Assembly: GCA_023055355.1 (NCBI GenBank)
Contig: JALJCS010000001.1
Coordinates: forward strand, 74,937,381-75,001,380
From: Agelaius tricolor
Lineage: Eukaryota > Chordata > Aves > Passeriformes > Icteridae
Length of the DNA stretch: 64,000 nt
Direction of reading: 5' to 3'
Below the pieces are notes generated by a model, which saw nothing but the letters and a program-made list of their open reading frames with translations, searched no databases and had not been told where the DNA came from. Shown piece after piece: positions 12,413 through 25,305 of the stretch. A program made the position numbers and the translations under genes. Every line of letters starts with the position of its first letter. Position 1 is the stretch's first letter.

Positions 12413-13655
12413 TTTAATAAACCAGCTCATACAGGAGGAGGGTTTGGTTGTGAAAAGTGCATTACCTCAGTGTTTTTAACTGTGCCTTACATTGGCCCTT
12501 CAAAAAATAAGACTCCAGTTTTTTTAAGAACCAGTTGAACTGATGGAAACATTCAGAATCAGGTAAGGGGAGAAGGGGCCTGAAGGGATCATGTGTCTTG
12601 CCCAGGAATCAGCAGCAAGCCTAGGAGTACAGCAGAAGCCTCTTAACACTAAGCAGCAGTGCAATAGTAGACCACACTTTTCTTGCCTGAAAGGAGCTTA
12701 TTAAAATAAATAAGCAATATAAACACTGTAGAAACAGTGATGCAGGCATGTATGTGATTGTAGCTATTCCCACTGAGGGGAGAGACCAGCTAACTGCTGC
12801 ATGGCACCTCCACACTTTGAGACACACTGGTAGTGCTATTTCAGGGATTTCTAAATCACCTCCTTGCTTCAAACACTTTTCACATGAAGCTAATCCCAGT
12901 AGTATCCATGAGCCAGGCCTGCCAAGAGGAATGCAGATCAGAGCAGATGTTCAGGGTGGCTGAGGCTGTTAGACACAACCAAGCCAATAATGAGGAACTT
13001 TTATAAGGAACATTAGCCCTACACCCTTGAGATGTGAAGAGATTGAGGGGGCATTTCACACCCCACTTATTTCTCCTGAAAAAAATGTCTTCACCAGCAA
13101 ACCCTTTCAGAAGCATCAAACCCTCCCACCAACACCTCAGCATGTGCTGCAGTGTCAGAGCCTGTGACTCAGTGACAGCTCCAGAGACTTTGAAATCAGC
13201 TGCTGGATTAAAGGGACTGTGTAGAAACACTAGCTTTGGGTAATTCCAAGAAATACAAGCTCTGTGACTAAAAAAAGATGTTCTCAGACTGTTAAATATT
13301 TAACTGCCAGCTGGGGTTACTATGGAGAGAGGTGCCTCTGTTGGTAAAGGACACCAAGGCAGGATTTAAAGAGCCTGTAAGGAAGAAAAGCAGGTTGGAC
13401 AAAAATACATGTAAGTGTAAGATGGATGGACAGTCACAAGTTCAAGACCTTTCAGGCTGGTCATTTGATGAACATGGTGACATCTCCTTTGCCTTACATT
13501 TTCTGGGTCCTGTACACAGCAGGCAGTTGGCTTTCAAAAGGAGAAGAAGAAATACTGAGAGAGGGAAAAAAATTATTTTGTGAGTCAGCTATAAAAGAAC
13601 ATGAGGAGAGGGAGAAGAGTCAGGTGTCCCTGGGACCTCTTGGCCTCATTTACTT

Positions 13656-13816
13656 CTTATCTACAAGGGTGAAAACATAAGCAAGGAGAGCTGAGAGTTT
13701 CCTCAGCTGTCCAGAAACCACACGGGTGAAGGGCAAGCACGGTGAAGGGAATGTCTGTGGCCAGATAAGAGCTGTGCAGAGAGTCAGATAAAGGTGACAT
13801 TTCTTATCCAGTTATC
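13656..13816. promoter_or_regulatory. Cluster of GATA motifs
   Basis: Five WGATAR-type sites in 160 bp: CTTATCT at 13656-13662, AGATAA at 13763-13768 and 13786-13791, and TTATC at 13804-13808 and 13812-13816, on both strands. A CAGCTGATAA follows near 13905. Cluster seen; enhancer role inferred. Confidence 0.4.
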
Positions 13817-14114
13817 AAGCAGTCTGGGAGCTTGACAGCCATGCTATGTGTTTGATATGAAAGGAGGGGACTCCACATCTCCTTCACTCTGGCTGCTCAC
13901 TTCCAGCTGATAATCTGCCCAGCCTGGGGGAAATGCTGCTGCCTTTGGAGGGGCAGAGTATTTTCCTCTGCTAAAAAACCACATATAGCCAAAACCAAAA
14001 AATGAAAAAAAAACGCTTGTACAAACTGCCTCCAAAGTTGATTAAACTGTTGAGCAAGCTTCAAAAAGCACAAGCACAAGCAGTGCTCTACACACATTTA
14101 ATCCATGAGCTCAC

Positions 14115-14341
14115 CTAGGAAGAATCCCTTTGTTAGGCCGGTGACTACAGCCTGAGCAGGGAGAGGACACACCTCGGCCTTGACAGTGCAGTTTTGTAGG
14201 AGTAATTTGTTGATCTCGAAGCATGAAGCTGAGTTACTGAGGGTGTAGGAGGAATAAATGTTCTGCAGGAGCAGCCCAGCTCCATCAGTTCTAATCAGTA
14301 ATACTTGGTTGCAGACTCTCACCCCTGTTTTTCCTTCCTCG
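14115..14341 (-). other. Exon-like 227-bp stretch of unknown identity
   Basis: The minus strand shows a strong acceptor (TTTGTTTTTGTTCTGTTTTC then AG), 75 open codons, and donor GTGAGC. The frame reads EEGKTGVRVCNQVLLIRTDG at its start, includes NCTVKAEVCPLPAQAV, and ends GLTKGFFL. It contains four cysteines and an NCT glycosylation sequon, but I recognise no family and no partner exon. It could be chance. Confidence 0.25.
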
Positions 14342-16444
14342 CTGAAAACAGAACAAAAACAAAGCTGCTTTCCCTAAGTGACAGCTGTGGAAAATAAAGT
14401 GGATTGTTTTGGCCACAAAAATGAGCGAGCACCGTCAGTGACTCAGCTCCCTGTCACCGTCCCCAGTGCAGGTTCGGTGCCGCTGCTGGCGAGGGGCGCT
14501 CAGCGAGGGGCAGGAGCTGCAGGGGGCTCAGGACTGTGCTGCACCCTGAGATGGACACAGAGCTGCTCACGGGAGCCCTGCAGTTGTGTTCCCCAGGGCT
14601 GTGTCCTGCCCTGCACGTGTCCCTGTGTGCCAGGGGGACAGCCTGCAGCTCCCTCAGCTGTCCCCCAAAGCCACATGTGAGCAGAGGGTGGTGGGGGAGT
14701 GGAGTGTGCTATATTTGTGTCTGCAGTGCTCCCCATGACAAAAGATTCATCAGGCACAGGCAGGAGGGCTCCACGTGAAGCCAAAAGAAAGGCTGGAGGT
14801 AATACTCAAAATTAATAGTTCTTGCTCATGCATACACAGGGAAATGTTGGGCACATGCTGCTGCATCACAGGAACCATGAATCTCCCCTAGTGATGCCCA
14901 AGAGAAAAACAGGGACTGAAACCTCTCCATAGGAGAAGTTCAGATGAAAATTTTCCATCTGTAAAGGTGGGAGCATTCACCAGACTGCAGTTCTTCTAAG
15001 AACATTTAGGAAAGGACCAAAACTGGTGCTTGCCAGGACAGAGGACGTTTGCCTTCTTTCTAAAAATGTCAGACTCATGTATGAAGAGTGGAATGAGGAA
15101 CAACAGTCATGGGCAGAGACAGGAATGACTGGGAAGTGCACAGGCAAGATGTGAATCCTAGCAACAAACACAACCTTCTCAGCACAGAGGCTTAAATGCT
15201 TCCCATTGAGGAACTGATTTGATCCAACATCTCCTTACAGTTTGTACAGACAGGAAAGATCTGTGTTCAGTAATGTAGCAATATGGTTTTCCTATACCAG
15301 GGAAAAGGTCCATTAATCTTGGCATATTAATAAATGAGTATCTATTAGCAACAAATAGGCTGGAGATCAGATTCCAAGTGCTAGGAGGTGATGCTCAGAG
15401 CAGCTTTCTGATGCCAGAAGTAGAGGCCAGGAGAGGAAAAAACCAAAATCTCATGGACTTCCAGAGAGATTTGGATAATAAGGGACAATCACAGGGAATT
15501 AGCATGCCCTGGATGGAGAGAGCTCACAGGCACCCCTGTCTGGGTCCAGGTGGGGTCTGCAGCAAGGATCAGGGCTCTCAGTGCAGCTGCAAATGCCCAA
15601 GCAGAGGGGCAGTGCCAGGGACAGCAGGGTCCACTGTGGCTGGGGAGGAGCTTCCAGGCTGATATGCCCAGTGGCTTGGTGGGTGGGCTGGGGAGAGTCC
15701 TGACCTCTGTGTCTGCTGCATGGCTGATATCCCATCTGATCCTGTCCTGCCAAAGGGGCAGGGCTGGAGCAGGAGCCACAGCTGGAGCACACTCGTCTCT
15801 GTCCATCCCAGTGACAACTGGGATGCTGCCAGCACTGCACTTTCACACATGGAAATCAGAATTACGTGGCAAAGCAGAAATCAAGTTCCCCTGGGTGCTT
15901 GGCTGCCATTTCAGAGACAAAAGCATTGTGAGCACACCTCAGTTTTTGAGCTGCACAAAGCTGCACAGAAATAGGTGCAAGACCACAAGCCATGGAGTCT
16001 CATACCCTACAGGTCAGTGAGGACCCTCCCAGTGCAGGGCACAGCCACAGCACAGGAAAAGCCCTGTCACTGGACAGAGCAAGCTTGGAAAAGGTCCTCT
16101 CCTCTGCACTAGCACCTTGGCTCACTCATCTCCTGTCCCATGTGGGTGAGGACTGGATTCTCTGGTCCTTGTCACACCTGTGAAACTCACTCATCATCCC
16201 TCAATTTAAATAATGCCCTCAGAGTCCAGCAGGATGGAAAGAGGTCAGTTTTGATCATGCACGCTTGGTGAGTACCAGTGCAACTGCAGCGTGGTGGGCA
16301 GGACAGTCACTGAGACATCCAAGCTGTCCCTCAAAGAAGGGAGACCACTAAACATAGGTCTACTCAGGAAATAATATGTGAAACGTGAGTTTGACCTCCT
16401 CCCAACTTTGTGAGTGACAGCTAAGCTTTGAAGTACAGAACCAG

Positions 16445-16500
16445 TGTAATTTAGGTTGGAAGGACCTTGGGAGGTCCCCTGGTTAGGGCTGGGCTAACAT
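16445..16500 (-). mobile_element. Degraded CR1-like terminal fragment
   Basis: TAATTTAGGTTGGAAGGACC followed by TTGGGAGGTC resembles the reverse of a CR1 end. Very short. Confidence 0.45.
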
Positions 16501-19500
16501 TGGCATTAGTCCAGGTAAATCACTGGCATTTATTTCTTCAGAATTCACAGGCAGCTTCTGTTTGACCAAACCTCTGCTTGGTGACAAATAACACACACAA
16601 AAGGCAAGCAAAGAAAAAGACAAACAACAATCCTGGCTCCCACCATGGGCTGAGCTTTGCATTCAGTGCTCTGCTCCCCTCGGACACAGCCCCACCTCTG
16701 GGTGAAAGGGCTTTGGCTCACAGGGAAAAGAAGGGGTTAACAAAGCCCTCAGCAAATGAAGCACCATTAGAAAAAGCTGGACTGCTACTTTCTAGGATCT
16801 ACAACCTTCAGCCAAGGGACTCAGCTTGCTGGGAATTGTTCCCAGAGTGCCACGGTAGCCCAGACAGTGTGACTGAGTGCTGGCATGATGCCTGTCACGC
16901 TGTGAGAGAACTTCTAATCCTGGATATTGGGTTTGGGGTTTTTTTGGTTGATAGTTTTGTTGGATTTTTTTCTTGCCTTTTTCTTGCTATTAGTTATTTT
17001 TATAGCATTATTTTCAAGCACAACAGGAATTGTCTAATTGGAGTTGTTTTATTAAAAAAGGCTGAAAAGCTTCATGAGAGACATCAGGAAATTCTGCAAG
17101 ACATTCATCAAAGCCGCAAATTCTGGAAAATTTAAATCCTGCCACTATTATGGATGAAATCCCATGAACATAACTATGTGCACATGGTTTTGCAGACCTA
17201 CCTTTTGTCCACAAAAATGTCCCCCATCTGTGCTGCCCACAGTGTTGCTGAGACACCTTGATAACCCTATTTGCAACAGTTCCTTCACCCAGAAAGCCTC
17301 AAAGGAATACACTGTCCAACAAATGTTTCTGGACAGGGAAGCAGTCTACACTCAACCTTTACTTGAAATTCCTTCAGTGTGAGGGCAGTAGGTTTGAGAA
17401 GCTGGTGAGTGAAGGCTGGGTATGGCCCCAGCTCACTGCAGAGCATGCAGTGATGCTCAGTGCCACCCAGCAGTGGTGCCAAGAGCTGAGTCATGGCCTT
17501 CCAACCAGGGCTGGAAGGGCCCACCAGTCTCCCCTGTTCATTTAATCCAAAAATGCAACGATTTTTGCCATGTGAGCACCTTCTGGGTTGCTTTTCTTCC
17601 TTTGTCAACTTTTAAAGCACAGCCACAGGACTGGCTTGCAGAATTAACATGTAAGAATGCATATTTTTCTTGGGTTTTTTAAAACCATTCATGCACAGAC
17701 TTAACACAGTCTGTAAGTGGAAGAGCTGCAAGTTCTGAGACCAGTGTGTGACTGCTTTATGAAATAGTCATTTGGGAATGCCTAATAAACAATTGTTTTT
17801 AATTTTAAACATCTGTATCTATAACAATAGGAGCAGCTGACGTGGCCCTCCCTGGTCCCGGGCTCTGGCTTTAGTTGGGTAGGGACTGGCTGCAGCCTGA
17901 AAGCGATCTCGTCTGGCCCTGCTGCTTCTTCTCATGCTGTAATTCTAGCCCTCTGCAGCTCGTCCTGGCTGATTTTCCCCTGAAACTTGATCTTTACACA
18001 GATCAAAGGAGCAAAAGGAGAAACAAGAAACTTTTGCAGTGAAATTTCAGCCATGGCAGCTTGAGCTGTGTCTCCAGCTCAATCCCGGCCACCGGCTGCT
18101 GCCTGTGGAGTGTGCTGCTGTGTCCAGCCTCTTGTCCTCATCCTGCCAGCAGAGCTTGCCACAGCACAGTCCTGTTTGGAGAAAAGGAACCTGCAAAAGG
18201 GAAACCTTGCCCCTAATCACATGAAGAGTTTTACCAGTGCAACAAAAATCATGCTGACATGGAATGACTCTGCTGATAAACTGACCTTCTGAGACAAACC
18301 AGAATAATCCCAAAATTTAACAAGGGTTTCAGGAGATTAACATCACCAGCAGAGTGAATCAATGCATTATTTATAATTTGCCTGCTATATGGTATTAGGG
18401 AGACCATCTCCCTGCGAGGTGACTGTGCACCAGCCCCCCAGCCCTGAGAGACAGGGTGTCCCCTGGCAGGAGAGGGCTGGCACCAAACACACCCACCCTC
18501 AGCTACCTGAGGGCATCTGCCCTGGGCCCTCCACAGCATTTGCACACCTTCTGCATGGTGTTGGCAGCAGTCAGCTAGGGAAGAAACCTTCCTTCCATGG
18601 GCATTTCTGCAGGGTGTGCAGAGAAATGGGGGTCCCTAAACCTGCCAGGTACCTGCACCCAGCTCAGGGGCCCAGCATAGACTCCTTTAAATGACTGTGG
18701 TCATTAGTTTCTTGTGATCAGATGGAAGAAATATGTCTGGCATATTCCTTTGCCTAGTTTGTGAGATGTAAAATTACAGAAGTTTAGGTTTCAAATATAT
18801 GCTTAGGCTAAGGAGAGTAAAAAGTGGCTGGAACCAATGTCTTAGAGTACAAATTACAACTGCTACAGTAATGCCAAAGAGTGCAAGTGAAACATCCTGC
18901 CATCCTTACTTAGCTGCTTCCCTGGAATGATGAAGAATTAAGAGCATTTCTAGATGAAAAATGTGCAGAGGAATGGCTTTTTATTAAACCCAGAGGTACC
19001 GCTGGAAAAGACAGAGAATCCCTCAGGAATCAAAGCCCTCCTTTCAGTCTGAAATCTTCCCGGATGAATATAGGCTGGGAACACTTGCTCTGAATTTCGC
19101 ACATTTCACACGATGGTGTTAGATCTGAGCCCACCCAAGAGGAGAGGCCACCGGTGTCTGGGAGCCAAGGCTGTTAGCAAAGAGCTCAGGCATTAGGCAC
19201 ACCTTCGCTAAATTCCTGGCTGCAAGATAATTACTGCAATTTGCTTTCCCTGTCACCACTTTACTGGTGTGTGTGTCTGTGTGCCTTCTTCCAGCCTCTC
19301 ATTTCAGTAATCGTTGGGAGTGTTTTGAGTGAAATGCAGCAATCACTGCCAATGCAAAGTGTTCTGTCACCATCAAGAAGGAATGAGCTCCCCAGCTGAA
19401 GGACACCTTGTTTGGGAACACTTCCATAGAGAGACACATCCTCCTGCCCATCGCCTCACCGTGGGAAGGTGTGCTGGTACACGGTGCCTTGACATGAGCT

Positions 19501-21028
19501 TTCTCCCGTCCAGTTTCCTTGTGCCTCCAGATGCCAACATTTTACTGTCCCTCCAAGATGACTGTCAGAGAAAATGGAAATTAATTGTGAGTACTTTTAG
19601 GAAGCAGTATTTAGAAACTTGGAATTTCTTTCAGACACTCGTGGTTGATTGGTTTAAACCCCCCAAAAAAGATATATATATCTATCTTTGTCTTTCTGAT
19701 GTTCTTACACTTGCACACCAGGCAGTGATTTTCCTCAAATATTTCCAAGCTGATTATTTGTCAAAAATACAAGTGTCCAGATACTCTTGTAAGAACCTTG
19801 AAAGCAAAAGCCTGGATTTTCATCTGTTTATACATTTACACAAGTAGCGTGACTACATCTAGCTTTGTACACACCTTATGAAAAACCCCTGGTCTAAAAC
19901 TCACTCTGTTTTCACCAGATGAGAAAGTTTCCTGTCAGCAGGAAGGGTCGGGCTGCTGCCATCAGACGCCAGAGAACCCAGCGAAGTGGGGCCGGATGCT
20001 GCCGTCCCGACTTGTGCTGCTGCGCCCAGGGGGAAGAGCCCCACAGAGCAAGGGCTGTAGGGTCAAACTTGGCGGTATAAAAGCCCCGCTGCACAAAAGC
20101 TTAGGAGCAGAGGAAAGGCTCTTCCAGAGAGCCCTGGCAGATCCTGCCTCCCACTTCCCCATGCCCTGGGCCCTCTCCAGGCCCTGGGGGCTCCCCACTG
20201 CCACCGCCACCCTCCTGTCCCTGCAGCCGGGAGGGAAGGGGACATTCGCATGCAAATGAGGGTAATTTCCCACCAGGAAACCCCCTTTGTTTCCAAATCC
20301 ATATTTACAGCCCTGCCAGAGCAAGCTTTGAATGCAGAAGCGGATGAATGACCTAAAAACAACGGAACTAAGCATTTAGCATAAAATCCCACCCACTGGT
20401 CCCCTTTACTGGAAAGCAAGATTTAGCAACACAGACAAAACCCACACAGACTGGCAAGTGAGGAGAGAAATGTACGCCTTGAGTTAGTTGGTGCTGTAGG
20501 CACGGTCTAATGCTCTTACTCTGCAGCTCCAGTTCAGTGCAAGGTATCACATCAGTGCCCCCGGCTCCGACCGCCCTCTAACAACCCCACCTTTTAGCAC
20601 CAGTTTGATGATCGTGGAAGGAATGCAGACATGCCCGCAGCTGTGATTACACCAAACGGTAAAAACTTCTGGGTTATGGATGGATAATACACTGCTGGCA
20701 CATACACCTCTCACAGGGGACTTTCAAAGCCTCTCACTTCATGGCCCCCACTATGACAGAACTGGATAGAGGTCTGTCTGTCCTGTGCAGTGTGCATGGC
20801 CACAAAACTGAATTTACCTGTCTGCTACTTTTCACAGACTGTGGCTTACCACTGGCTTACCACCTAGTTACTGTGGCCACTGGGATCAAGCCTGAAGAAA
20901 ATTTGCTCTCAACAAAAAACTGGACAAATTCAAGGCAGGAAGAGGAAAGTGCAACTCATTCTTTCCTCTAGTAGCATTGAAGAAAATGTCCACCCATTAC
21001 ATCAGGCTACTCAAATCAAGCACTTAAA
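16501..21028. other. Intergenic with an isolated TATA/octamer signal
   Basis: Non-coding by inspection. Longer open frames at 16578-17135 and 19329-19847 show no domain, no codon signature and no splice context. A promoter-like signal lies near 20076. Confidence 0.5.
20076..20083 (+). promoter_or_regulatory. Isolated TATA box in a GC-richer patch
   Basis: TATAAAAG flanked by GGCGG and CCCCGC, in a 400-bp patch richer in GC than its surroundings, with the octamer ATGCAAAT at 20250-20257. No transcript or open frame can be tied to it. Confidence 0.3.
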
Positions 21029-21105
21029 AACATAGAGTCATGGAAACATAGGGTGGTTTGTGTTGAAAAGGATCTTAAACATCATCTAGTTCTGCAGCCA
21101 AGGAA
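21029..21105 (-). mobile_element. Degraded CR1 terminal fragment
   Basis: AGAGTCATGGAAACATAGG, then GGATCTTAAACATCATCTAG, is the reversed CR1 end with many changes. Confidence 0.75.
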
Positions 21106-21261
21106 TAAAATCTGGGACTGAAATACTGTTAGTAACACTGATTCGAGTAAAACACTTGTGGAGTCCCTTAGAATAAATTTTTTTATTTCTTTTACTGCAG
21201 GGGTTTGTGTCAGTTCTTTACTTGATGCCTTGAGAGGCTACCTAGAACAGAGGCTGGACAG

Positions 21262-21579
21262 TGTTATGGGAATAAAGTAGGGATTTATTAAAAGGCCTTC
21301 AAAGGATACACCTTGGGCAGTACAAGAGCCTGGCCGTGGCTCCACCCAAGATGGATGATGGGTCACAGGTTTTCACACTTTTATAAGTTCTGGTCCATTT
21401 ACATATTAGGGTCAATTGTCCAATTACAGCTTCAGGTTATGCAGTCCCATCTCCCAGGTTGCTCTCCTCAATTTGCTGTTGTTGATACTTTTTGGCCCTG
21501 AAGCTGCAAGGGTGTCCTTGGTTCTTGGGCTGGAAAAGGATTGGTTTGTCTGACTAAACTGTGAGGAGAACTTCTAACA
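21262..21579 (-). mobile_element. Solo LTR of a passerine-type endogenous retrovirus (family B)
   Basis: The minus strand starts TGTTAGAAG at 21579, includes AATTGGACAATTGACCCTAA and ACTTATAAAAGTG (a TATA box), and ends near AAATCCCTACTTTATTCCC, a poly(A)-like end. No internal region. The ends are approximate. Confidence 0.7.
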
Positions 21580-22689
21580 CTTTATATGAAGTTCAGAGTT
21601 ATTTATATACTAATGCAGTACAGAATCTGGAAAATATGAAAGCTAAAACTTAAGGCATCATACTGAGTTGCTAAAAAAGATTTGTAACCCATCCAACATA
21701 ATGTAAGGCAAATGGAGCTAAACTAATTTATTGTTGCAAACCCAGAAAGCCATTAAGAGGACATTGCTTTAAAGTCTGCAATTGCACTTGTGCAACCCTC
21801 CTGGAGTGTGTGGAGTTATGTGAGGGTTAAAAAACTAGCAAGCATAAAGAGCCTAATTCCAATGCATAACAGGTGCTTCAACAAATATTCTGCCAAAAGT
21901 ACCAACGAGATTTAATGACTTCTTTCTCCCACCAAAGATGACTTATTCTGTATTTGACATACCCTATGGAGTGTGCTTTCCACACAGAGATCCTCTATTT
22001 GATCATGCAAGGGCTACTTACAGCTGCTGTGGGTAAAAAGTGAAAAGAAGAGCAAAAGGTGGTTCTGACCTGCCCTGGGTGGCTTCATCTTCAGTCTGCC
22101 CTGACAAGACACCCTCACACTGCCAGAGGGTTCAGCCTGGGAACCTTGTGGGAGGGCACAAGTGGTTTCCTCTCTTAAATAGAGAATGATGGAGATGATG
22201 AGTGAGCCTTTCAGCAAGGTGCCTCTGCATTTCCAGAGTTTGCTGCTAAGGAAGTGACAGCACCATCACAGGGTTCTGGCTTGCATAAGAACTTTAATAG
22301 AAGCTGAACTCATCTTGAACAGAATCAGGGAAGGTACAACCTTCCTCAACTTACTCATCTGTGTAGTGTGTGGACACAGCTGGCAAAAGCCTCCGTGCCC
22401 AGCAGTGTGCACGGGGACTGTGAGGTGAGTCAATGCTTGCTTGACCTTTCTTTGATGCTCTGACTTGCTCAGCATCTCTGCTTCTCCTGCCAAAAGGTTA
22501 CAGCAGGCAGAGGGGGATCAGATGAATATGAATTAGGGGGCCAGATGAAGATAAGCAAGGGGAGGTCCAGATGAAACCAATCCTCTGTCTGAATACAGGG
22601 TGTAGGTTGTCAGACACCTGTCCTGAGCTCAGGTGCCTGCCTGGCCCCAGTGGTGCAAGAGCCTCTGGGTACACTTGGGGGGATGCAGC
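21580..22689. other. Intergenic, nothing recognised
   Basis: No gene or repeat family seen. Confidence 0.5.
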
Positions 22690-23257
22690 TGTGGGGTGGA
22701 GTTGGTCAGTGTGACATCCCCCTGCTGTGGGGTGTCAGCCTGGCCCTGTCTGGGTGTCAGATGGAGGTGGTCAGTGTGACACTCTCATGCTGTCTGGGTG
22801 TCAGATGGAGTTGGTCAGTGTGACACTCTCATTGTGGGGTGTCAGCCTGGCCCTGTCTGGGTGTCAGATGGAGTTGGTCAGTGTGACACTCTCACATTGT
22901 GGGGTGTCAGATGGAGGTGGTCAGTGTGACACTCTCACATTGTGGGGTGTCAGATGGAGGTGGTCAGTGTGACACTCTCACAATGTGGGGTGTCAGATGG
23001 AGGTGGTCAGTGTGACACTCTCATGCTGTAGGGTGTCAGATGGAGGTGGTCAGTGTGACACTCTCACAATGTGGGGTGTCATATGGAGGTGGTCAGTGTG
23101 ACACTCTCATGCTGTGGGGTGTCAGATGGAGGTGGTCAGTGTGACACTCTCACAATGTGGGGTGTCAGCCTGGCCCTGTCTGGGTGTCAGATGGAGGTGG
23201 TCAGTGTGACACTCTCACATTGTGGGGTGTCGCCCTGGCCTTGTCTGGGTGTTTGAG
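22690..23257 (+). repeat. 43-bp minisatellite, about 11 units
   Basis: The core GGTCAGTGTGACA occurs 11 times. The basic unit is 43 bp. Some units carry an extra 22-23 bp block (CCTGGCCCTGTCTGGGTG), giving about 66 bp. Inside each unit GTGTCA and TGACAC face each other about 17 bp apart. Frames that run through it are by-products. Confidence 0.92.
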
Positions 23258-25284
23258 TCATGAAGGGTGGGATTTGCCACACCTTATGTTTCCCCTCCAC
23301 CAAAGCAAGCCCAGCAATGTGACACAAAGTAAAGGAGTTCTGTCAGAGCTCTGATCCCACCATCTGACCCCAATGGGTGGACGCCCACAGTGATCTCATC
23401 CCCATGCCTTACTCAGCGTCACGGGTAGCAGAGAAAGGTCATGCTCGGCTAAAACCAAAATGTGCTCTCTTGCAGCTTTTCCCCCTTGGGCCAGAGGCTG
23501 TATCCCTGACTTGGGCAAAGATCCAATTGGAAATAATGAATGTAATTACCTTGTAAGCACCTCAGTGGAAAATATTGGTATAGTTAATTATACAGGGATG
23601 CAATCCTAACCCATTTCCCAGTGTTTAAAATACAAATATTAATGTTTCTCCTTTGGGGTTTTGAGAAGATTAGTTATTGCTGCAGTCTAACTGAATTGAT
23701 AAGGTTTTCAGCTATTGCAATCATTTTAATGAGGTTTCCAGTGGAGGTTTAACATCAATGGCTGGCATCACATGTAAGAGTGTTACTCTGCACAGAGCTG
23801 GGGATTTGAGTGCCTCTGCAAGAATGACGGCCCCTTTGGTCATGGCCCTTTAAGCATCCAAAACTGAGATCTCTTTCAAAAGAAGTTTGATTTTAGTGTT
23901 CTCAAATTGAAGATAAGAAACTCACACATTGACTATCCAGAGAACTGAAATTTAAATTTGAATATCAGGAGAATTGAGAAGGATATCCAAAACCTAGGAC
24001 TTCAGTACCTTTCAAGAAATCCTGATTAAATTGGCTATGTGAAAATGAGTCTGTCTTTTGTTAAGGATCATAGGAAACAGTGTAATAAACTCACAGCCTG
24101 GACTGCGCATGTACTCCAGTATTTTCACATTAAGGCTGATTGACTTTGCAGGTGTTGAACAAGGAACCTGTTATTTCTATGTCAGTCTGCCTGAAAAGGC
24201 CCATCACTTTCAGCCCTTTGTGAGTAAATGAGCAAAAGACACTCCTTGTGTTTCCCTTGCTTTGGTATTTGTTAACATTTGTTAACATTTCTGAACTATA
24301 TGTACCCTAGCAGATATTCATAGTCAAAACCAGAAAAAGCTTAACTCTCTTCTCACAGCTCTGCAAAAGTAGTAGAGAAGATAATGAAAATAGAAACCTG
24401 TCCTGAGATTTCCCTTGAAGGTATCCAAGGAAGCTTTTCCAGGGAAAAAAAAATAGGAGACATCAGCGCTTTGGGCACAGGTCATATTGTTCAGCAACAA
24501 TCACATTTTGCATGAGGCCATCTCTTCCTGCCAGGAGGCAAAGCCACAGGCAGCAGCACAGGGCCTTGGGCACCTGCCCAGGCAAGAGGAGGGAAGGGAC
24601 AGACACAATGCCCTGCTGGGGATCCCTGACACGGAGAGGCCCAGAGTTCTCAGGTTGCCACGGGAATTAATGAGGCCAGCAATTGGGAAATCCATCCAGG
24701 CAGCTCTGGAGACTCCTGGTTCAACAGAGAGCAGTGCTTGCCCCCATGCCCTGCTGCAGCAAGTGGGGCCATGCACTTCAAGCAAAGGGGAGACCACTAA
24801 TAAAAACTGCTTTTATCTAAATACTTCCTTGGAAAATAATCCTTACAGCTGGTGCTGCTTTTCAGTTTTGTGCCTGTTCTGCTGCACCAGCAGCTCATTG
24901 GGAGCCCAAGCACAAGCCACAGAGGCTGCCCGTGCTCAAGGCAACAAGGATGGATTAGTCACCACCGTGACTTTTGAGTACATTTCCATATGCCACACAC
25001 AGAAAAAAAACACTAAGGAAGCAGCTCCCCCAAAGGGAACTAAAACCACCATCCTCTAAAAGCTGCCAGACAGGTATTTCAGACAGCGGAAAAAAGCCAA
25101 ATAAACGAATGTGTAGGCAAGAAGCAAACTCTGGTCTAGTTCAACTCTATCCAGGGGTACTGCTGCAACCAGAGGATGGTCTCCATGAATCACAACACTG
25201 CTCTCACAAGTGTCAGCATAGAATCTTTTAATACTTTACATAAAAAACTGCATACACTATAGTTTTATGTAAACATCATATACA
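23258..25284. other. Intergenic; AT-rich, TAAT-rich stretch at about 23520-23780
   Basis: No gene or mobile element recognised. 23520-23780 is repeat-free and rich in homeodomain-type TAAT cores (TGTAATTACC, TAGTTAATTATAC, AATATTAATG, GATTAGTTATT). The 190-codon frame at 24487 has no recognisable domain. Confidence 0.45.
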
Positions 25285-25305
25285 TCTCAGTTTTTGCCAT
25301 GTCAG

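Larger units (their letters stand above)
12413..16444. other. Intergenic with a GATA cluster and an exon-like stretch
   Basis: No recognised gene. It holds the GATA-motif cluster at 13656-13816 and the exon-like signal at 14115-14341. GC rises around 14400-14700 and 15530-15760 without clear gene structure. Confidence 0.5.

Noticed and set aside
16578..17135. 185-codon plus-strand open frame
   Set aside because: No domain, low-complexity hydrophobic middle, no splice or promoter context; compatible with chance.
22690..23257. CRISPR-like array
   Set aside because: Units are contiguous tandem repeats without unique spacers, and the genome is avian.
22727..23354. Repetitive open frames with a VSDGGGQCDT-like unit
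   Set aside because: They are by-products of the 43-bp minisatellite, with no start, splice or family evidence.
24487..25059. 190-codon plus-strand open frame
   Set aside because: No recognisable domain or start context; it ends shortly before the RHOB 3' end on the other strand.
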